Below, piece by piece: positions 33,702 to 42,276 of a stretch of DNA of 64,000 nt. The position numbers and the translations under genes are program-made. Origin of the DNA: UBA11346 sp038318565 (GTDB lineage Bacteria; Planctomycetota; UBA11346); assembly GCA_038318565.1 (NCBI GenBank), contig JBBQCI010000008.1, positions 1 through 64,000 on the forward strand, given 5' to 3'. The notes beneath the pieces were generated by a model. That model searched no databases. It was not told where the DNA came from and saw nothing but the letters and a program-made list of their open reading frames with translations. The stretch's first letter is position 1. Each line of letters opens with the position of its first letter.

Positions 33702-35435
33702 ATGCGGATCGTGACTCAGGTCTGGCTATGCATTGCCGCCGTCGCGGTCGGCTATCTCGCCACCGTGGCTCTCGATGTCGGATTGGGTCTGCGCAACCAG
33801 GTGCTGCTCCAACAAGCGGTAGAGGTATCCCATCCGGCTGCACTCCGCTGCCAGCGGGCGGTATCGTTCTTCCAGCTTGGATCGCGCGCATTTGAGCTGG
33901 CGGTGGTTTTCGGAGAGGCGAGCGAGCTGGAAGCTGGCCAGCGGCACTGCGGCCAGGCTGCCGAACACCTGTTGTCCGCCGCCGCATTGCCCGGCGTGCC
34001 CAAGATCGGACAAAGCTCGCTCAAAGAATTGGCCAACCAACTGCAGGTCCATGCTGATCGCGCGGCCAAAGTCTACACGCCCTTGAGTACCGGACGGGAC
34101 AGCAACCAGCTGCGTACTGAGGCATCGGCTTTGGCACGGGAACGGGACCAATTGAGCAGGCGATTGGCCGAAGCGGCTGAAGGCTTCAGCTCGACCCTGC
34201 GCAGCGATATTGGCAAAGCACTGAGTTCCGCCGCCAATCAGCGCCAAACAGTGCTCCTGGCCTGCGTGGTCATCATCGCCACCACCTTGACCGCGGCCAC
34301 CCTGTCGATGAGGCGATGGACCCGCCGACTGTCCTCCCTGCTGGGCGCCAGCGATAAGCTTGCCCAGGGCGACTACCGAGCGGATCTGCCTGAACCCACG
34401 GAGGACGAGGTGGGACGTCTGGTGCGATCCTTCGTCACCATGCGCGAGGCCGTGCAAAGCCGCGATCAGGCCCTCCGCCTGTCTAGCGAAGGCCTTGAGC
34501 TCACCGTGTCCAAGCGCACGCACGAGTTGGCTGAGAAGAACAACCATCTATCTGCCGAGATCACCGAACGCACCCGGGCCGAGAAGGCCCTGGCCGAGGC
34601 CAATCGCCGCAGCCTCGACGCCTCGCGTGAGGCTGGCCGCGCCGAAATCGCCACCAGCGTCCTGCACAACGTCGGCAATGTGCTCAATAGCGTGAACGTC
34701 TCGGTCGCCCTGCTGGATGAGGCCTTGGCCAAGTCCCGGGCTGGCAACCTGACGCGCGCCGCCGCCTTGCTGCACGAGCATGCCGACAATCTCGCCCAGT
34801 TCCTCACCAGCGATGCGCGCGGACGCGTCCTGCCGAGTTATCTTGCAGAACTTGGTCGCCACCTGTCGTCAGAGACAGAGCAGCAACGCATTGAGATACG
34901 TCAACTCATTACGTTTGTCGCCCATATCAAGGATGTCATTGCCATGCAGCAGGGCTACGCCCGGGCCACCGGGGTGCGCACTTCATCATCGCCAAATGAG
35001 CTGTGCGAAGATGCGCTCCGCGTGCATGCACCCTCCCTGGAACGGATCGGATCGGGCATCGAACGACGCTATGCTCTGAATCCGACCCTGATGCTGGACC
35101 GTAGTCGCGTACTGCAGGTGCTGATCAATCTGATCGGCAACGCCCGGGACGCGGTTGAGGCACACCAGGGAGTCCGCCTAGTGACCGTGGCCTGTTTGGT
35201 CGAAAACGATCGACTACGCGTAACAGTGACCGACACCGGCGTCGGCATTGCTCCGGAGGTGATGCCTCGTTTGTTCACCCACGGTTTCACCACGAGGCCT
35301 GAAGGCCATGGTTTCGGCCTGCACGCCAGTGCGATCGCGGCGCGCGAACTCGGCGGTTCGCTGACCGTGCACAGCGATGGGCCAGGGCTCGGTGCCACAT
35401 TTCTTCTCGACATCCCCGCCGAACGGAGTCCTTGA
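33702..35435 (+). CDS. Membrane sensor histidine kinase
   Basis: 577 residues. First membrane helix at about 5-27, a periplasmic helical sensor region (about 28-185), a second helix at about 186-206 (V-L-L-A-C-V-V-I-I-A-T-T-L-T), HAMP (about 207-265), coiled coil, then a dimerisation/phosphoacceptor domain with H322 in S-V-L-H-N-V-G-N-V-L-N-S-V-N-V. The L-H-N-V-G-N form of the H-box defines a recognised kinase subgroup. HATPase at about 440-575: N box L-I-G-N-A-R-D-A, D-T-G-V-G-I, G-H-G-F-G-L-H. Its stop overlaps the hybrid kinase start (TGATG). Divergent from the porin and binding protein, whose product may feed it ligand. Confidence 0.88.
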   Translation: MRIVTQVWLCIAAVAVGYLATVALDVGLGLRNQVLLQQAVEVSHPAALRCQRAVSFFQLGSRAFELAVVFGEASELEAGQRHCGQAAEHLLSAAALPGVPKIGQSSLKELANQLQVHADRAAKVYTPLSTGRDSNQLRTEASALARERDQLSRRLAEAAEGFSSTLRSDIGKALSSAANQRQTVLLACVVIIATTLTAATLSMRRWTRRLSSLLGASDKLAQGDYRADLPEPTEDEVGRLVRSFVTMREAVQSRDQALRLSSEGLELTVSKRTHELAEKNNHLSAEITERTRAEKALAEANRRSLDASREAGRAEIATSVLHNVGNVLNSVNVSVALLDEALAKSRAGNLTRAAALLHEHADNLAQFLTSDARGRVLPSYLAELGRHLSSETEQQRIEIRQLITFVAHIKDVIAMQQGYARATGVRTSSSPNELCEDALRVHAPSLERIGSGIERRYALNPTLMLDRSRVLQVLINLIGNARDAVEAHQGVRLVTVACLVENDRLRVTVTDTGVGIAPEVMPRLFTHGFTTRPEGHGFGLHASAIAARELGGSLTVHSDGPGLGATFLLDIPAERSP

Positions 35436-38269
35436 TGGACCGCTGCCATCGAATCCTGGTAATCGACGACAACCCCGAGATCCATCAGGATTTCTACAAG
35501 GTGCTAACCGCCCGTCCGCGCACGGCGGACGCCTTGGTTGCGGCTGAATCCGTGTTGTTCGGAGCCACCCCGTCTGTAGTCCCCGGCCCCGGATTCACAG
35601 TGGATTCCGCCAATCAGGGAGAATCGGGTCTGGCCAAAGTGCGTCAGGCTATGGCCGAAGACCAGCCATATTCCATCGCCTTCGTCGACATGCGCATGCC
35701 GCCCGGTTGGGACGGCCTGGAGACGATTATCCGTCTGATGCCAGAGGATCCCCGTCTCCAACTCGTGATCTGCACGGCCTACAGCGATCATTCCTGGCAA
35801 GAGCTGACCGACCGTGTTGGCGCAACCGACCGTCTGCTCATCCTTAAGAAGCCGTTCGACCCCATCGAGATTCTGCAGCTGGCACATGCCCTCACTGCCA
35901 AGTGGGAGCAGGCCCGCAGGGCCGAGGGCGAGCGCGAACGGCTTGAGACTGCAGTGCGGGCACGCACAGCCGAGCTGGTGCTGGCCAACAACGTACTCAA
36001 TCGTTCAATCCTGGAACTACATACCGCCAACAACCAGCTCGGTCGCAGCGAGACCCGATTCCGCGCTGTGGTCGAGTCAGCCGCGGCCGCCATCGTCATC
36101 ATCGACGAACGTGGCGTCATCTGGATGTGGAACCCTGGCGCTGAACGACTCTTCGGCTGGACGGCCGGTGAAGCGATGGGGCGGCGCATCGGTGAGATGA
36201 TGCCTGGACTCGCACAGCTGCCTGACAACGCCGGTGGCGCTCTCGATCTGCCCGGAGTCGCCAAGCATGGCCGTCATCTGGAGCTGACCGTCAGCCGGTC
36301 ACGGTTCAGCAACGACGATGGCGTATTCACCTCCTGCATCATCCAGGACATCGGGCCGCGCAAGCAGGCCGAAGCCGCCCTCATCGAGGCACGCAATACC
36401 GCCGAGATTTCAACCAACGCCAAGAGCGACTTCCTCGCCATGGTCAGCCACGAACTACGCACGCCGATGAACGGCATCATCGGCATGAACGACCTGCTGC
36501 TGGATTCGGTCCTCGACGCCGAACAGCGCGAGTTTGCTGAAACCGCGCGGACCTGCGCCTCGTCCCTGCTCGGCCTCCTCAACGGGATCCTGGACTTCTC
36601 GCGCCTCGAAGCCGGCCGGCTGGACATCCAGAACATTGAGTTCGACCTGCGCGGCGCAACTGGTGAAGTAATGGATCTGCTGCTTCCTCAGGCCCGCGCC
36701 AAAGGCCTCGATCTTGTGCTGGAGGTAGATGCCACTGTGCCGTGGCAGGTCCTGGGCGACCCAGGCCGATTCAAGCAGATTCTCGTCAATCTCCTTGGTA
36801 ATGCTGTCAAATTCACCATCAATGGAGGCGTCACGGTGTCGCTCACCCTACGGGGGGACGCTCCGGACGTCCTGATCGTGGCCGTTGCCGACAGCGGAAT
36901 CGGGATCGCCAGAGATACCCAAACTCGCCTATTTGAGCCATTCAACCAGGTCGAGTCCCCAGCCACCCGTCAATACGGCGGGACTGGGCTAGGGTTGGCG
37001 ATCAGTCACCGACTAGCTGGATTGATGGGGGGCCGCATCGGCCTGGAGAGCGAACTTGGCAAAGGCAGCACCTTCTGGTGTGAACTGCCAATGCCAGCCC
37101 GACCCGATCCCGGCGATCGTGCTGGGCGGACCTCGTTGGCAGGCATGCGCATCGTCTATATCGACGACAACGTGGGTGGACGCACAGCGATGACCAACCA
37201 GCTGATGCACTGCGGCGCGTCATGCGAGGCTGTCGACGGCTCGGCAACCGCCCTTGAACGGATCGCGATCGCAATTGCCGCCGATGCGCCCTATCATGTG
37301 GTGCTGGCGGAGTGGCGCGAGAACGGCGTCGATGTCCTGACCCTGGCCACCAAGCTGCGCGACGAGGATGGACCACCGATCGTCCTGTTGTCGCGCAATG
37401 CCCGACCCGGCCAGGGTGCCGTGGCTCGAGCTGCCGGCGCTGCGGGCTTACTCACCTATCCGCTTGCCCAGAATCAGCTTCGTGAGGCATTGGCAACGGT
37501 CCAGGACGGTGGCCACATCGGCACAGGCATGCTGACGAAGCATAGCATCGCGGAACAACGCCGTCGCTGCCATCCCTGGATCCTCTTGGCCACGTCGGAT
37601 ATCCAGCTCCGGCGGCAAGCCCTTGTCCGGATGGCTCAACTCGGCTGCCGCACCGATGTCTGTGCGCCTGACAGGCTGATCGAGGCCTGCAGCCGCCATC
37701 CTTATGACATGGTCGTCGCAGACCCCGACGCGCCGGGTTCGCCCAGCCTGTCCCAACTGCGGACTGCGCTGGGTACAGGCCATACGCCCGTCGTGCTGGC
37801 CTTGGCAACAGCTGATGCCGAAATACCAGCTGGTGCCGATGGCGTGCTCGGCAAGCCACTTGCGCCCATCGCATTCGAAACCGAGTTGTTGGGTCGGATC
37901 CCTGCACGTGGTCAACGTCAAGGTGGTGGGAGGGATGATGGACTGGAACACATCGCCGCAGCCCTCGACCTGGAATTGGCGTCAGCATCGCCCTCGCGCC
38001 TGGAAGAATTCGACCGAACCCTGCTTGCAGCGACCAGCGCCGTGATGCTGGCAGTTGCGCGAGGCGATCCGGCGGCGATCTGCGCAGCTGCTAGCCTCCT
38101 GGACAATCGTTGCCGCACCGCTGGCGTCTTGTCGATGGCGGCTCTAGCTGGCGAGTTCGAACGGCTCGGTGCGGCAAACGATGTCGCAGGTTGTGCCATG
38201 GCCGCCGGCGAACTGCACAGCCGGCAGCGCCACGTTTTGGCTGCCTTGCAACGCCTACGCGCCCACTGA
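35435..38269 (+). CDS. Hybrid histidine kinase with degenerate C-terminal receivers and HPt-like domain
   Basis: 944 residues from ATG 35435, no membrane helix. Order: intact receiver (I-D-D-N; phosphoacceptor D85 in F-V-D-M-R-M-P; K-K-P) with an insertion of about 20 residues; coiled coil; PAS (about 205-310); HisKA with H339 in V-S-H-E-L-R-T-P; HATPase (G-N-A-V-K-F, D-S-G-I-G-I, G-G-T-G-L-G-L); receiver-like domain 2, where the phosphoacceptor is Glu (E626 in V-L-A-E-W-R-E) and the conserved Lys is Tyr (T-Y-P); receiver-like domain 3, which keeps V-V-A-D-P-D and G-K-P but lost one acidic pocket residue; and a C-terminal HPt-like bundle without the histidine (A-A-S-L-L-D-N where H-x-L-K-G is expected). 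It should receive phosphate from the kinase upstream. No output domain is visible. Confidence 0.85.
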   Translation: MDRCHRILVIDDNPEIHQDFYKVLTARPRTADALVAAESVLFGATPSVVPGPGFTVDSANQGESGLAKVRQAMAEDQPYSIAFVDMRMPPGWDGLETIIRLMPEDPRLQLVICTAYSDHSWQELTDRVGATDRLLILKKPFDPIEILQLAHALTAKWEQARRAEGERERLETAVRARTAELVLANNVLNRSILELHTANNQLGRSETRFRAVVESAAAAIVIIDERGVIWMWNPGAERLFGWTAGEAMGRRIGEMMPGLAQLPDNAGGALDLPGVAKHGRHLELTVSRSRFSNDDGVFTSCIIQDIGPRKQAEAALIEARNTAEISTNAKSDFLAMVSHELRTPMNGIIGMNDLLLDSVLDAEQREFAETARTCASSLLGLLNGILDFSRLEAGRLDIQNIEFDLRGATGEVMDLLLPQARAKGLDLVLEVDATVPWQVLGDPGRFKQILVNLLGNAVKFTINGGVTVSLTLRGDAPDVLIVAVADSGIGIARDTQTRLFEPFNQVESPATRQYGGTGLGLAISHRLAGLMGGRIGLESELGKGSTFWCELPMPARPDPGDRAGRTSLAGMRIVYIDDNVGGRTAMTNQLMHCGASCEAVDGSATALERIAIAIAADAPYHVVLAEWRENGVDVLTLATKLRDEDGPPIVLLSRNARPGQGAVARAAGAAGLLTYPLAQNQLREALATVQDGGHIGTGMLTKHSIAEQRRRCHPWILLATSDIQLRRQALVRMAQLGCRTDVCAPDRLIEACSRHPYDMVVADPDAPGSPSLSQLRTALGTGHTPVVLALATADAEIPAGADGVLGKPLAPIAFETELLGRIPARGQRQGGGRDDGLEHIAAALDLELASASPSRLEEFDRTLLAATSAVMLAVARGDPAAICAAASLLDNRCRTAGVLSMAALAGEFERLGAANDVAGCAMAAGELHSRQRHVLAALQRLRAH

Positions 38270-38494
38270 CCGACCAACCGTCAAAAGAGGCGGATGATAT
38301 AGGCAGGGCGAAGAGCCCTGGGCGGAGTTCGGGGGCCGCTGCCGGCCGCTGCCCCTGGTGTCGAAGATATGCACGGCCAGTGAGCGCCGAAGCATGCCGC
38401 GACTGAGCTGTGCCTGCTGTGTGGTCCTGGGCGGCATGCGACCAGCGAACACGACGGCCGTGGTACACGCGATCGGCGAACGTCAGTGAGCCGC

Positions 38495-38543
38495 GCCGAG
38501 CGGGTCCAGGGCGAAGGGCCCTGGGCAGGGGTTCGGGGGCTGC
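38495..38543 (+). repeat. 49-bp direct repeat, copy 1
   Basis: Begins gccgagcgggtccagggcg and ends gttcgggggctgc. Identical over 49 bp to the copy at 38561-38609, with 17 bp between copies. It contains the self-complementary stretch CCAGGGCGAAGGGCCCTGG, which can fold into a hairpin. Confidence 0.8.
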
Positions 38544-38560
38544 GGCCACCGGGCATGGCC

Positions 38561-38609
38561 GCCGAGCGGGTCCAGGGCGAAGGGCCCTGGGCAGGGGTTC
38601 GGGGGCTGC
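38561..38609 (+). repeat. 49-bp direct repeat, copy 2
   Basis: Exact second copy of 38495-38543. It is followed by GGGGGCTGCTGCCCCC, a small hairpin shortly beyond the 3' end of the minus-strand gene that stops at 38627. Confidence 0.8.
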
Positions 38610-38626
38610 TGCCCCCGATCAAAAAG

Positions 38627-39628
38627 CTACTCTGGTCCCTTGACCCGGGCGAGGATGCCGATCTTGCCGAACTGAGCCTTGGCCGCGTCTGCTTCCTCTT
38701 TTGAAACGCCTTTCAACACAGGAATGATCATCTTCTTCGACAGGATTTCCGCCTCTTCGGCAGGCATCTTGCCCAGCTCGGCGATGAGGATCGTAGCCTT
38801 CTTACGTCGTTCTTCGTCAGCGATCTTCGCCAGGAACACCGAGAAACCACCAGTTCCCGTCTCAATCTTGCGGCTCCCGCCGCTACCCGTGCTGGGCACC
38901 TCTGGCTGCTCGTCGGGCAACAGCCGATTGAGGATGTTGGTGATGTCATCCTTACCTGGCATGAATCCGCCGTCCTCGTCGGGGAACAATTCGTTCAGAC
39001 GGGACATCGGATCTTCGATACCACCACCAGGAGTTAACTGAGCAACCGGGGTCGCCTCCGGAGCGGGCGTGCGGATGGCTGGAGGTGGGGGCAGTGGCGT
39101 ACGCGTCGTGGTAGGCCGTGGGGCTTCGGGGAGCGGGGTCCGCGTGGTCAGCGGACGATGTTCGACAGCAAGCGCCGGAGTCGCAAACGGGGTCACCTCA
39201 GGTAGGTGGGTACCTTTGAACTCAGGCTTGGCGGGCACTACCCGTCCCTCGATGGTCGCCACCAAGAGATCAATCAGGCGGCTTTGGCCGCCGGGAACCG
39301 GCAGCATCAATTGCAAATCGACGCCCCAATCTGATAATTCGCGCTTGAACACCTGGGGCCGCCGGGGCCAGTCGATTTTTGGCAGATCGCCAGGCGGATG
39401 CGGGCTCAGTTCAATCTGCGCACCGATCACGTTCAAGCCGTGCACCAGCAGATGCATCGCCGCCGCTTCTTCACGACCCAGACCGGTCAACAGGACGATC
39501 GGACAGGACGAGACGATCTGCTGGCAGGTGTGCTCCTTGAGGGAGAACAGCTTGCTGACGAATCCTGCTGCGGTCTCGCGGTGGGACTCCGGACAGGCAC
39601 GCAGAATGAGTGTGTAGTCGGATGACAT
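38627..39628 (-). CDS. Hypothetical protein with two ribosomal L7/L12-C-terminal-like domains
   Basis: 333 residues from ATG 39628; ATG 39646 is an in-frame alternative. The N-terminal 80 residues (C-P-I-V-L-L-T-G-L-G-R-E-E-A, then G-A-Q-I-E-L) and the C-terminal 75 residues (M-I-I-P-V-L-K-G-V-S-K-E-E-A-D, then G-I-L-A-R-V) each show the helix-strand pattern of the L7/L12 C-terminal fold, including the x-V-S-K-E-E-A-x-x-x-K motif. Between them is a Pro/Thr-rich linker with repeated T-R-T-P-L-P and a short acidic helix. Cytoplasmic. Such domains occur outside the ribosome as protein-binding modules. The fold assignment is by pattern and needs checking. Confidence 0.6.
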   Translation of the reverse strand: MSSDYTLILRACPESHRETAAGFVSKLFSLKEHTCQQIVSSCPIVLLTGLGREEAAAMHLLVHGLNVIGAQIELSPHPPGDLPKIDWPRRPQVFKRELSDWGVDLQLMLPVPGGQSRLIDLLVATIEGRVVPAKPEFKGTHLPEVTPFATPALAVEHRPLTTRTPLPEAPRPTTTRTPLPPPPAIRTPAPEATPVAQLTPGGGIEDPMSRLNELFPDEDGGFMPGKDDITNILNRLLPDEQPEVPSTGSGGSRKIETGTGGFSVFLAKIADEERRKKATILIAELGKMPAEEAEILSKKMIIPVLKGVSKEEADAAKAQFGKIGILARVKGPE

Positions 39629-39665
39629 CGTCGAAGTGCCCAGCATTCCCCACCCCGACGGCCTG

Positions 39666-40412
39666 TCAACGCGGGCTATGTGTGACCTGCGTAGACTGAC
39701 GTAACCACATCACCAGCCGCTGTTTGTCGTCCGACGGGCCGGCCAGGCCAGGCCACCAGGCGTCAATCAGCAAACCTGCCTGATATGCCACGAGTGTAAG
39801 CTCATCTACCGTATACAGGCGGACGCTTTCGCTCCAGGACTGCACAGGTGCATCTGGTGGAGTGGCCTCCACCGTCTTTTCCACCCGGTGACCAACCAGC
39901 CGGCGCTGTTCGCGGACGAGCCAGCCGCCAGCCGTCCGGCGTTCGCTCTGCGGCACCAAAGTACGGCGCAATGCCGCTGGATCCGGCAGATCCAACACCA
40001 CCCAACCGCCTGGAGCGACCAGTCCAGCAAGCGCGCGCAGGCAATCGACATTGCCTTGGTCATCGAAATAGCCGAAAGCGGTGAACAGGCAGAGAACGGA
40101 GCCGCATTCACCGGCCAGTGGCGGGGCCCGCAGGTCGGCCCGAACCAGCCGTCCCACGCAGGCTGGACGGTTGTGGGCAACGGTCAGCAAGTCGGCCGAT
40201 AGGTCAAAACCGACCGCTGGCAAGCCGCCGGCTCGCAACGCTGCCAGATGACGACCCCCTCCGCATCCCGCGTCGACCACGATTCCAGGAGCCTGACGGA
40301 GGCGGGGCAGCAACCCGGCGACCTCGGCTGCCGCCTGGCTGTCGTCACGGTGGCGATACACCTCCAGATAGGCCGAGCGGAACGCCTCATCCCACCAACC
40401 GGCACCAGTCAT
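39666..40412 (-). CDS. SAM-dependent methyltransferase (class I)
   Basis: 248 residues from ATG 40412, which overlaps the upstream HAD gene's stop (TGATG). Motif I V-V-D-A-G-C-G-G-G-R-H-L is intact, followed by G-F-D-L-S (acidic ribose-binding strand end), and L-R-A-L-A-G-L-V-A-P-G-G-W-V-V-L-D-L (motifs near post-II/III). Length and order fit a small-molecule methyltransferase of the Methyltransf_25/11 type. Substrate unknown. The longer upstream frame is rejected because of the coupled start. Confidence 0.85.
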   Translation of the reverse strand: MTGAGWWDEAFRSAYLEVYRHRDDSQAAAEVAGLLPRLRQAPGIVVDAGCGGGRHLAALRAGGLPAVGFDLSADLLTVAHNRPACVGRLVRADLRAPPLAGECGSVLCLFTAFGYFDDQGNVDCLRALAGLVAPGGWVVLDLPDPAALRRTLVPQSERRTAGGWLVREQRRLVGHRVEKTVEATPPDAPVQSWSESVRLYTVDELTLVAYQAGLLIDAWWPGLAGPSDDKQRLVMWLRQSTQVTHSPR

Positions 40413-41056
40413 CACGGTTCCAACGGGAGGAGATCGTCCAACCGGGACACAACCCGTTGGGCGCCAGCGCGAATCAGGTCGGCACTGGCAATATGGCCTG
40501 CCAGGGCGGCGACCCGGCATCCGGCCGTGCGGCCAGCGGCGACACCACTCGGACTGTCCTCGACCACCAGGCAGTGCGATGCCGGCAGAGCCAGCCGGAC
40601 GCACGCCAGCAGGTAGGGTTCAGGGTGAGGCTTGTGGCGCTGTGTGTCTTCACGGCAGATCCGCATCGGCAGACGCCGAGCAAGCCCCGCCGCGGTCAGG
40701 GCAGCTATAGCGAGCGAGCGCTCGGAGGACGTGACGACCATGCAGGTGATGCCATGGCGCCAAGCATGGTCGAGCAGGTCGTCGACTCCGGGCTGTTTGC
40801 GCACCCCCTGCTCGCCATAGATGCCTAACAGTAGACGGGTTTTCTCGGCAACCCAGGCAACCGCGTCCCCGATGACACTATGCTGCTGCATCAGTTCCTG
40901 ATAGAAGGGGATGTCTCCTTTGCCAATGTTCCCGATCAGATCGGCCTCGCTGGGCTTTATTCCAACACTGGCAAGGAAACGACGGTGGGCTTCGAAATGC
41001 AGCGGCTCGGTGTCGAGCAGCGTGCCGTCGAGGTCAAGTAGGAGGGCTGCCGGCAT
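40412..41056 (-). CDS. HAD-superfamily phosphatase / phosphoglucomutase-like hydrolase
   Basis: 214 residues. HAD motif I D-L-D-G-T-L-L-D (nucleophile D8, D10), motif II V-V-T-S-S, motif III lysine in H-K-P-H-P-E-P-Y, motif IV V-V-E-D-S-P-S-G. A helical cap between motifs I and II places it in the beta-phosphoglucomutase/GPH-like group. Acts on a small phosphorylated metabolite. Its start codon overlaps the divergent aroK start in the palindrome CATG (41054-41057). Confidence 0.9.
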   Translation of the reverse strand: MPAALLLDLDGTLLDTEPLHFEAHRRFLASVGIKPSEADLIGNIGKGDIPFYQELMQQHSVIGDAVAWVAEKTRLLLGIYGEQGVRKQPGVDDLLDHAWRHGITCMVVTSSERSLAIAALTAAGLARRLPMRICREDTQRHKPHPEPYLLACVRLALPASHCLVVEDSPSGVAAGRTAGCRVAALAGHIASADLIRAGAQRVVSRLDDLLPLEP

Positions 41057-41642
41057 GGCACGAGTGGAAGAGCGCTCGGCGCACGATCAACTGTACGCCG
41101 TGCTACCCCGCCTCACCCTCGTTGGCTACCGCGCCTGCGGAAAGTCTACCGCCGGACGCCTGGTCGCCTCCCGTATCGGCTGGCCCTTTGTCGATGCCGA
41201 CCACGTCATCGAAGCGATGATGGGCATGCCGATCAGCGCGTTTTTCGCAGCGCATGGCGAACCTGCCTTTCGCGACGTCGAAGAAAAGGCCCTGGCCAGT
41301 ATCCTGGCGGTCGATCACGGCATTGTCCTGGCGACCGGCGGCGGGGCGGTGTTGCGCGCAGGCAACCGTACGCTGCTTGGCGCTCGCGGCGGGCTGGTCG
41401 TCTATCTCCAGGCCTCTGCCGAGATCCTGCAGGCTCGCTTGCGCCACCATGCCGGCGAGCGGCCCAGCCTGACCGGCGTCCCTGTAGCCGACGAAGTGCC
41501 AGCCCTCTTGGCGATCCGCGATCCGCTCTACCGCGCAACCGCCCAGCACGTGGTCGACGCGACCCGTGGCACCGCCCTGGTCACCTCCGAGCTGCACCGG
41601 CTGATCTGCGCCAACCGCACCACGGACACCCCACATGTATGA
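41055..41642 (+). CDS. aroK: Shikimate kinase
   Basis: 195 residues from ATG 41055; a GTG a little downstream (V-L-P-R-L-T-L-V-G-Y) is a possible start giving a more typical length. Phosphorylates shikimate in the chorismate pathway. P-loop G-Y-R-A-C-G-K-S-T, shikimate-binding D-A-D and F-R-D-V-E, T-G-G-G-A-V, and the lid/adenine region including R-L-R-H-H and E-R-P-S-L. Overlaps ruvA by 8 nt. Confidence 0.9.
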   Translation: MARVEERSAHDQLYAVLPRLTLVGYRACGKSTAGRLVASRIGWPFVDADHVIEAMMGMPISAFFAAHGEPAFRDVEEKALASILAVDHGIVLATGGGAVLRAGNRTLLGARGGLVVYLQASAEILQARLRHHAGERPSLTGVPVADEVPALLAIRDPLYRATAQHVVDATRGTALVTSELHRLICANRTTDTPHV

Positions 41643-42222
41643 CTTCCTGCGCGGCTCGGTAGCTGCCCTCGACACTGCCGGACGCCTCTCCCTCGACGTT
41701 AACGGGGTCGGTTACCTGCTGCGCGTCAGTGAGCAGACCCGCCGGCGCATCGCTCTCGACGGAAGCGCGGTTACACTGCATGTACGGCTGGTGGTGCGCG
41801 AGGACGACTTGCTGCTGTTCGGTTTCGCCGATGCGGCCGAGCGCGCCGCCTTCGATCTGCTAACTGGCGTGCAGCAGGTCGGACCCAACGTGGCCCTGGC
41901 CATCCTCTCGGCGCTCGGCACGGATGAACTGCGCCGCATTCTACTGACCCGCGACAGCAAGTCGCTGCGCGAGGTGAAAGGCGTCGGCCCGAAGTTGGCC
42001 GAGCGTTTGGTGGTCGAACTGGCCGATCGCGTCGAGCGCATCCCGGCCAGCCTGCCGGTCGCTGGGGCAACCGCTCCCCTGCGTGCCGTTGAAGAAGCGC
42101 AACGCGCTCTAGTCGTGCTGGGGTTTGGCGGCAAGGAGGCCACCGACGCCCTAGCCGCGGTCAGCGCCGCGGGAAAACCGGCCGAAGAACTGGTGCGGCT
42201 GGCCTTGGCACGGCTGCGCTGA
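41635..42222 (+). CDS. ruvA: Holliday junction DNA helicase subunit RuvA
   Basis: 195 residues. N-terminal OB-fold (M-Y-D-F-L-R-G-S-V), tandem helix-hairpin-helix (L-L-T-G-V-Q-Q-V-G-P-N-V-A-L-A and V-K-G-V-G-P-K-L-A-E-R-L), C-terminal domain III that contacts RuvB. Complete and of normal length. No ruvB or ruvC adjacent in view. Start overlaps the aroK stop (ATGTATGA). Confidence 0.95.
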   Translation: MYDFLRGSVAALDTAGRLSLDVNGVGYLLRVSEQTRRRIALDGSAVTLHVRLVVREDDLLLFGFADAAERAAFDLLTGVQQVGPNVALAILSALGTDELRRILLTRDSKSLREVKGVGPKLAERLVVELADRVERIPASLPVAGATAPLRAVEEAQRALVVLGFGGKEATDALAAVSAAGKPAEELVRLALARLR

Positions 42223-42276
42223 GTATCGTCATAAATGCGTTTTTAAATGATAATAGCGTTGTGGTAGTATGTCATC

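Larger units (their letters stand above)
38270..38626. other. Gene-free stretch rich in repeats
   Basis: 357 bp between convergent genes. It holds the two 49-bp direct repeats at 38495 and 38561 and a partial relative near 38306-38345 (gcgaagagccctgggc...gggg). Each unit contains the palindrome AGGGC...GCCCT. Short open frames here are by-products of the repeats. No RNA gene or T-tract terminator is evident. Confidence 0.5.
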
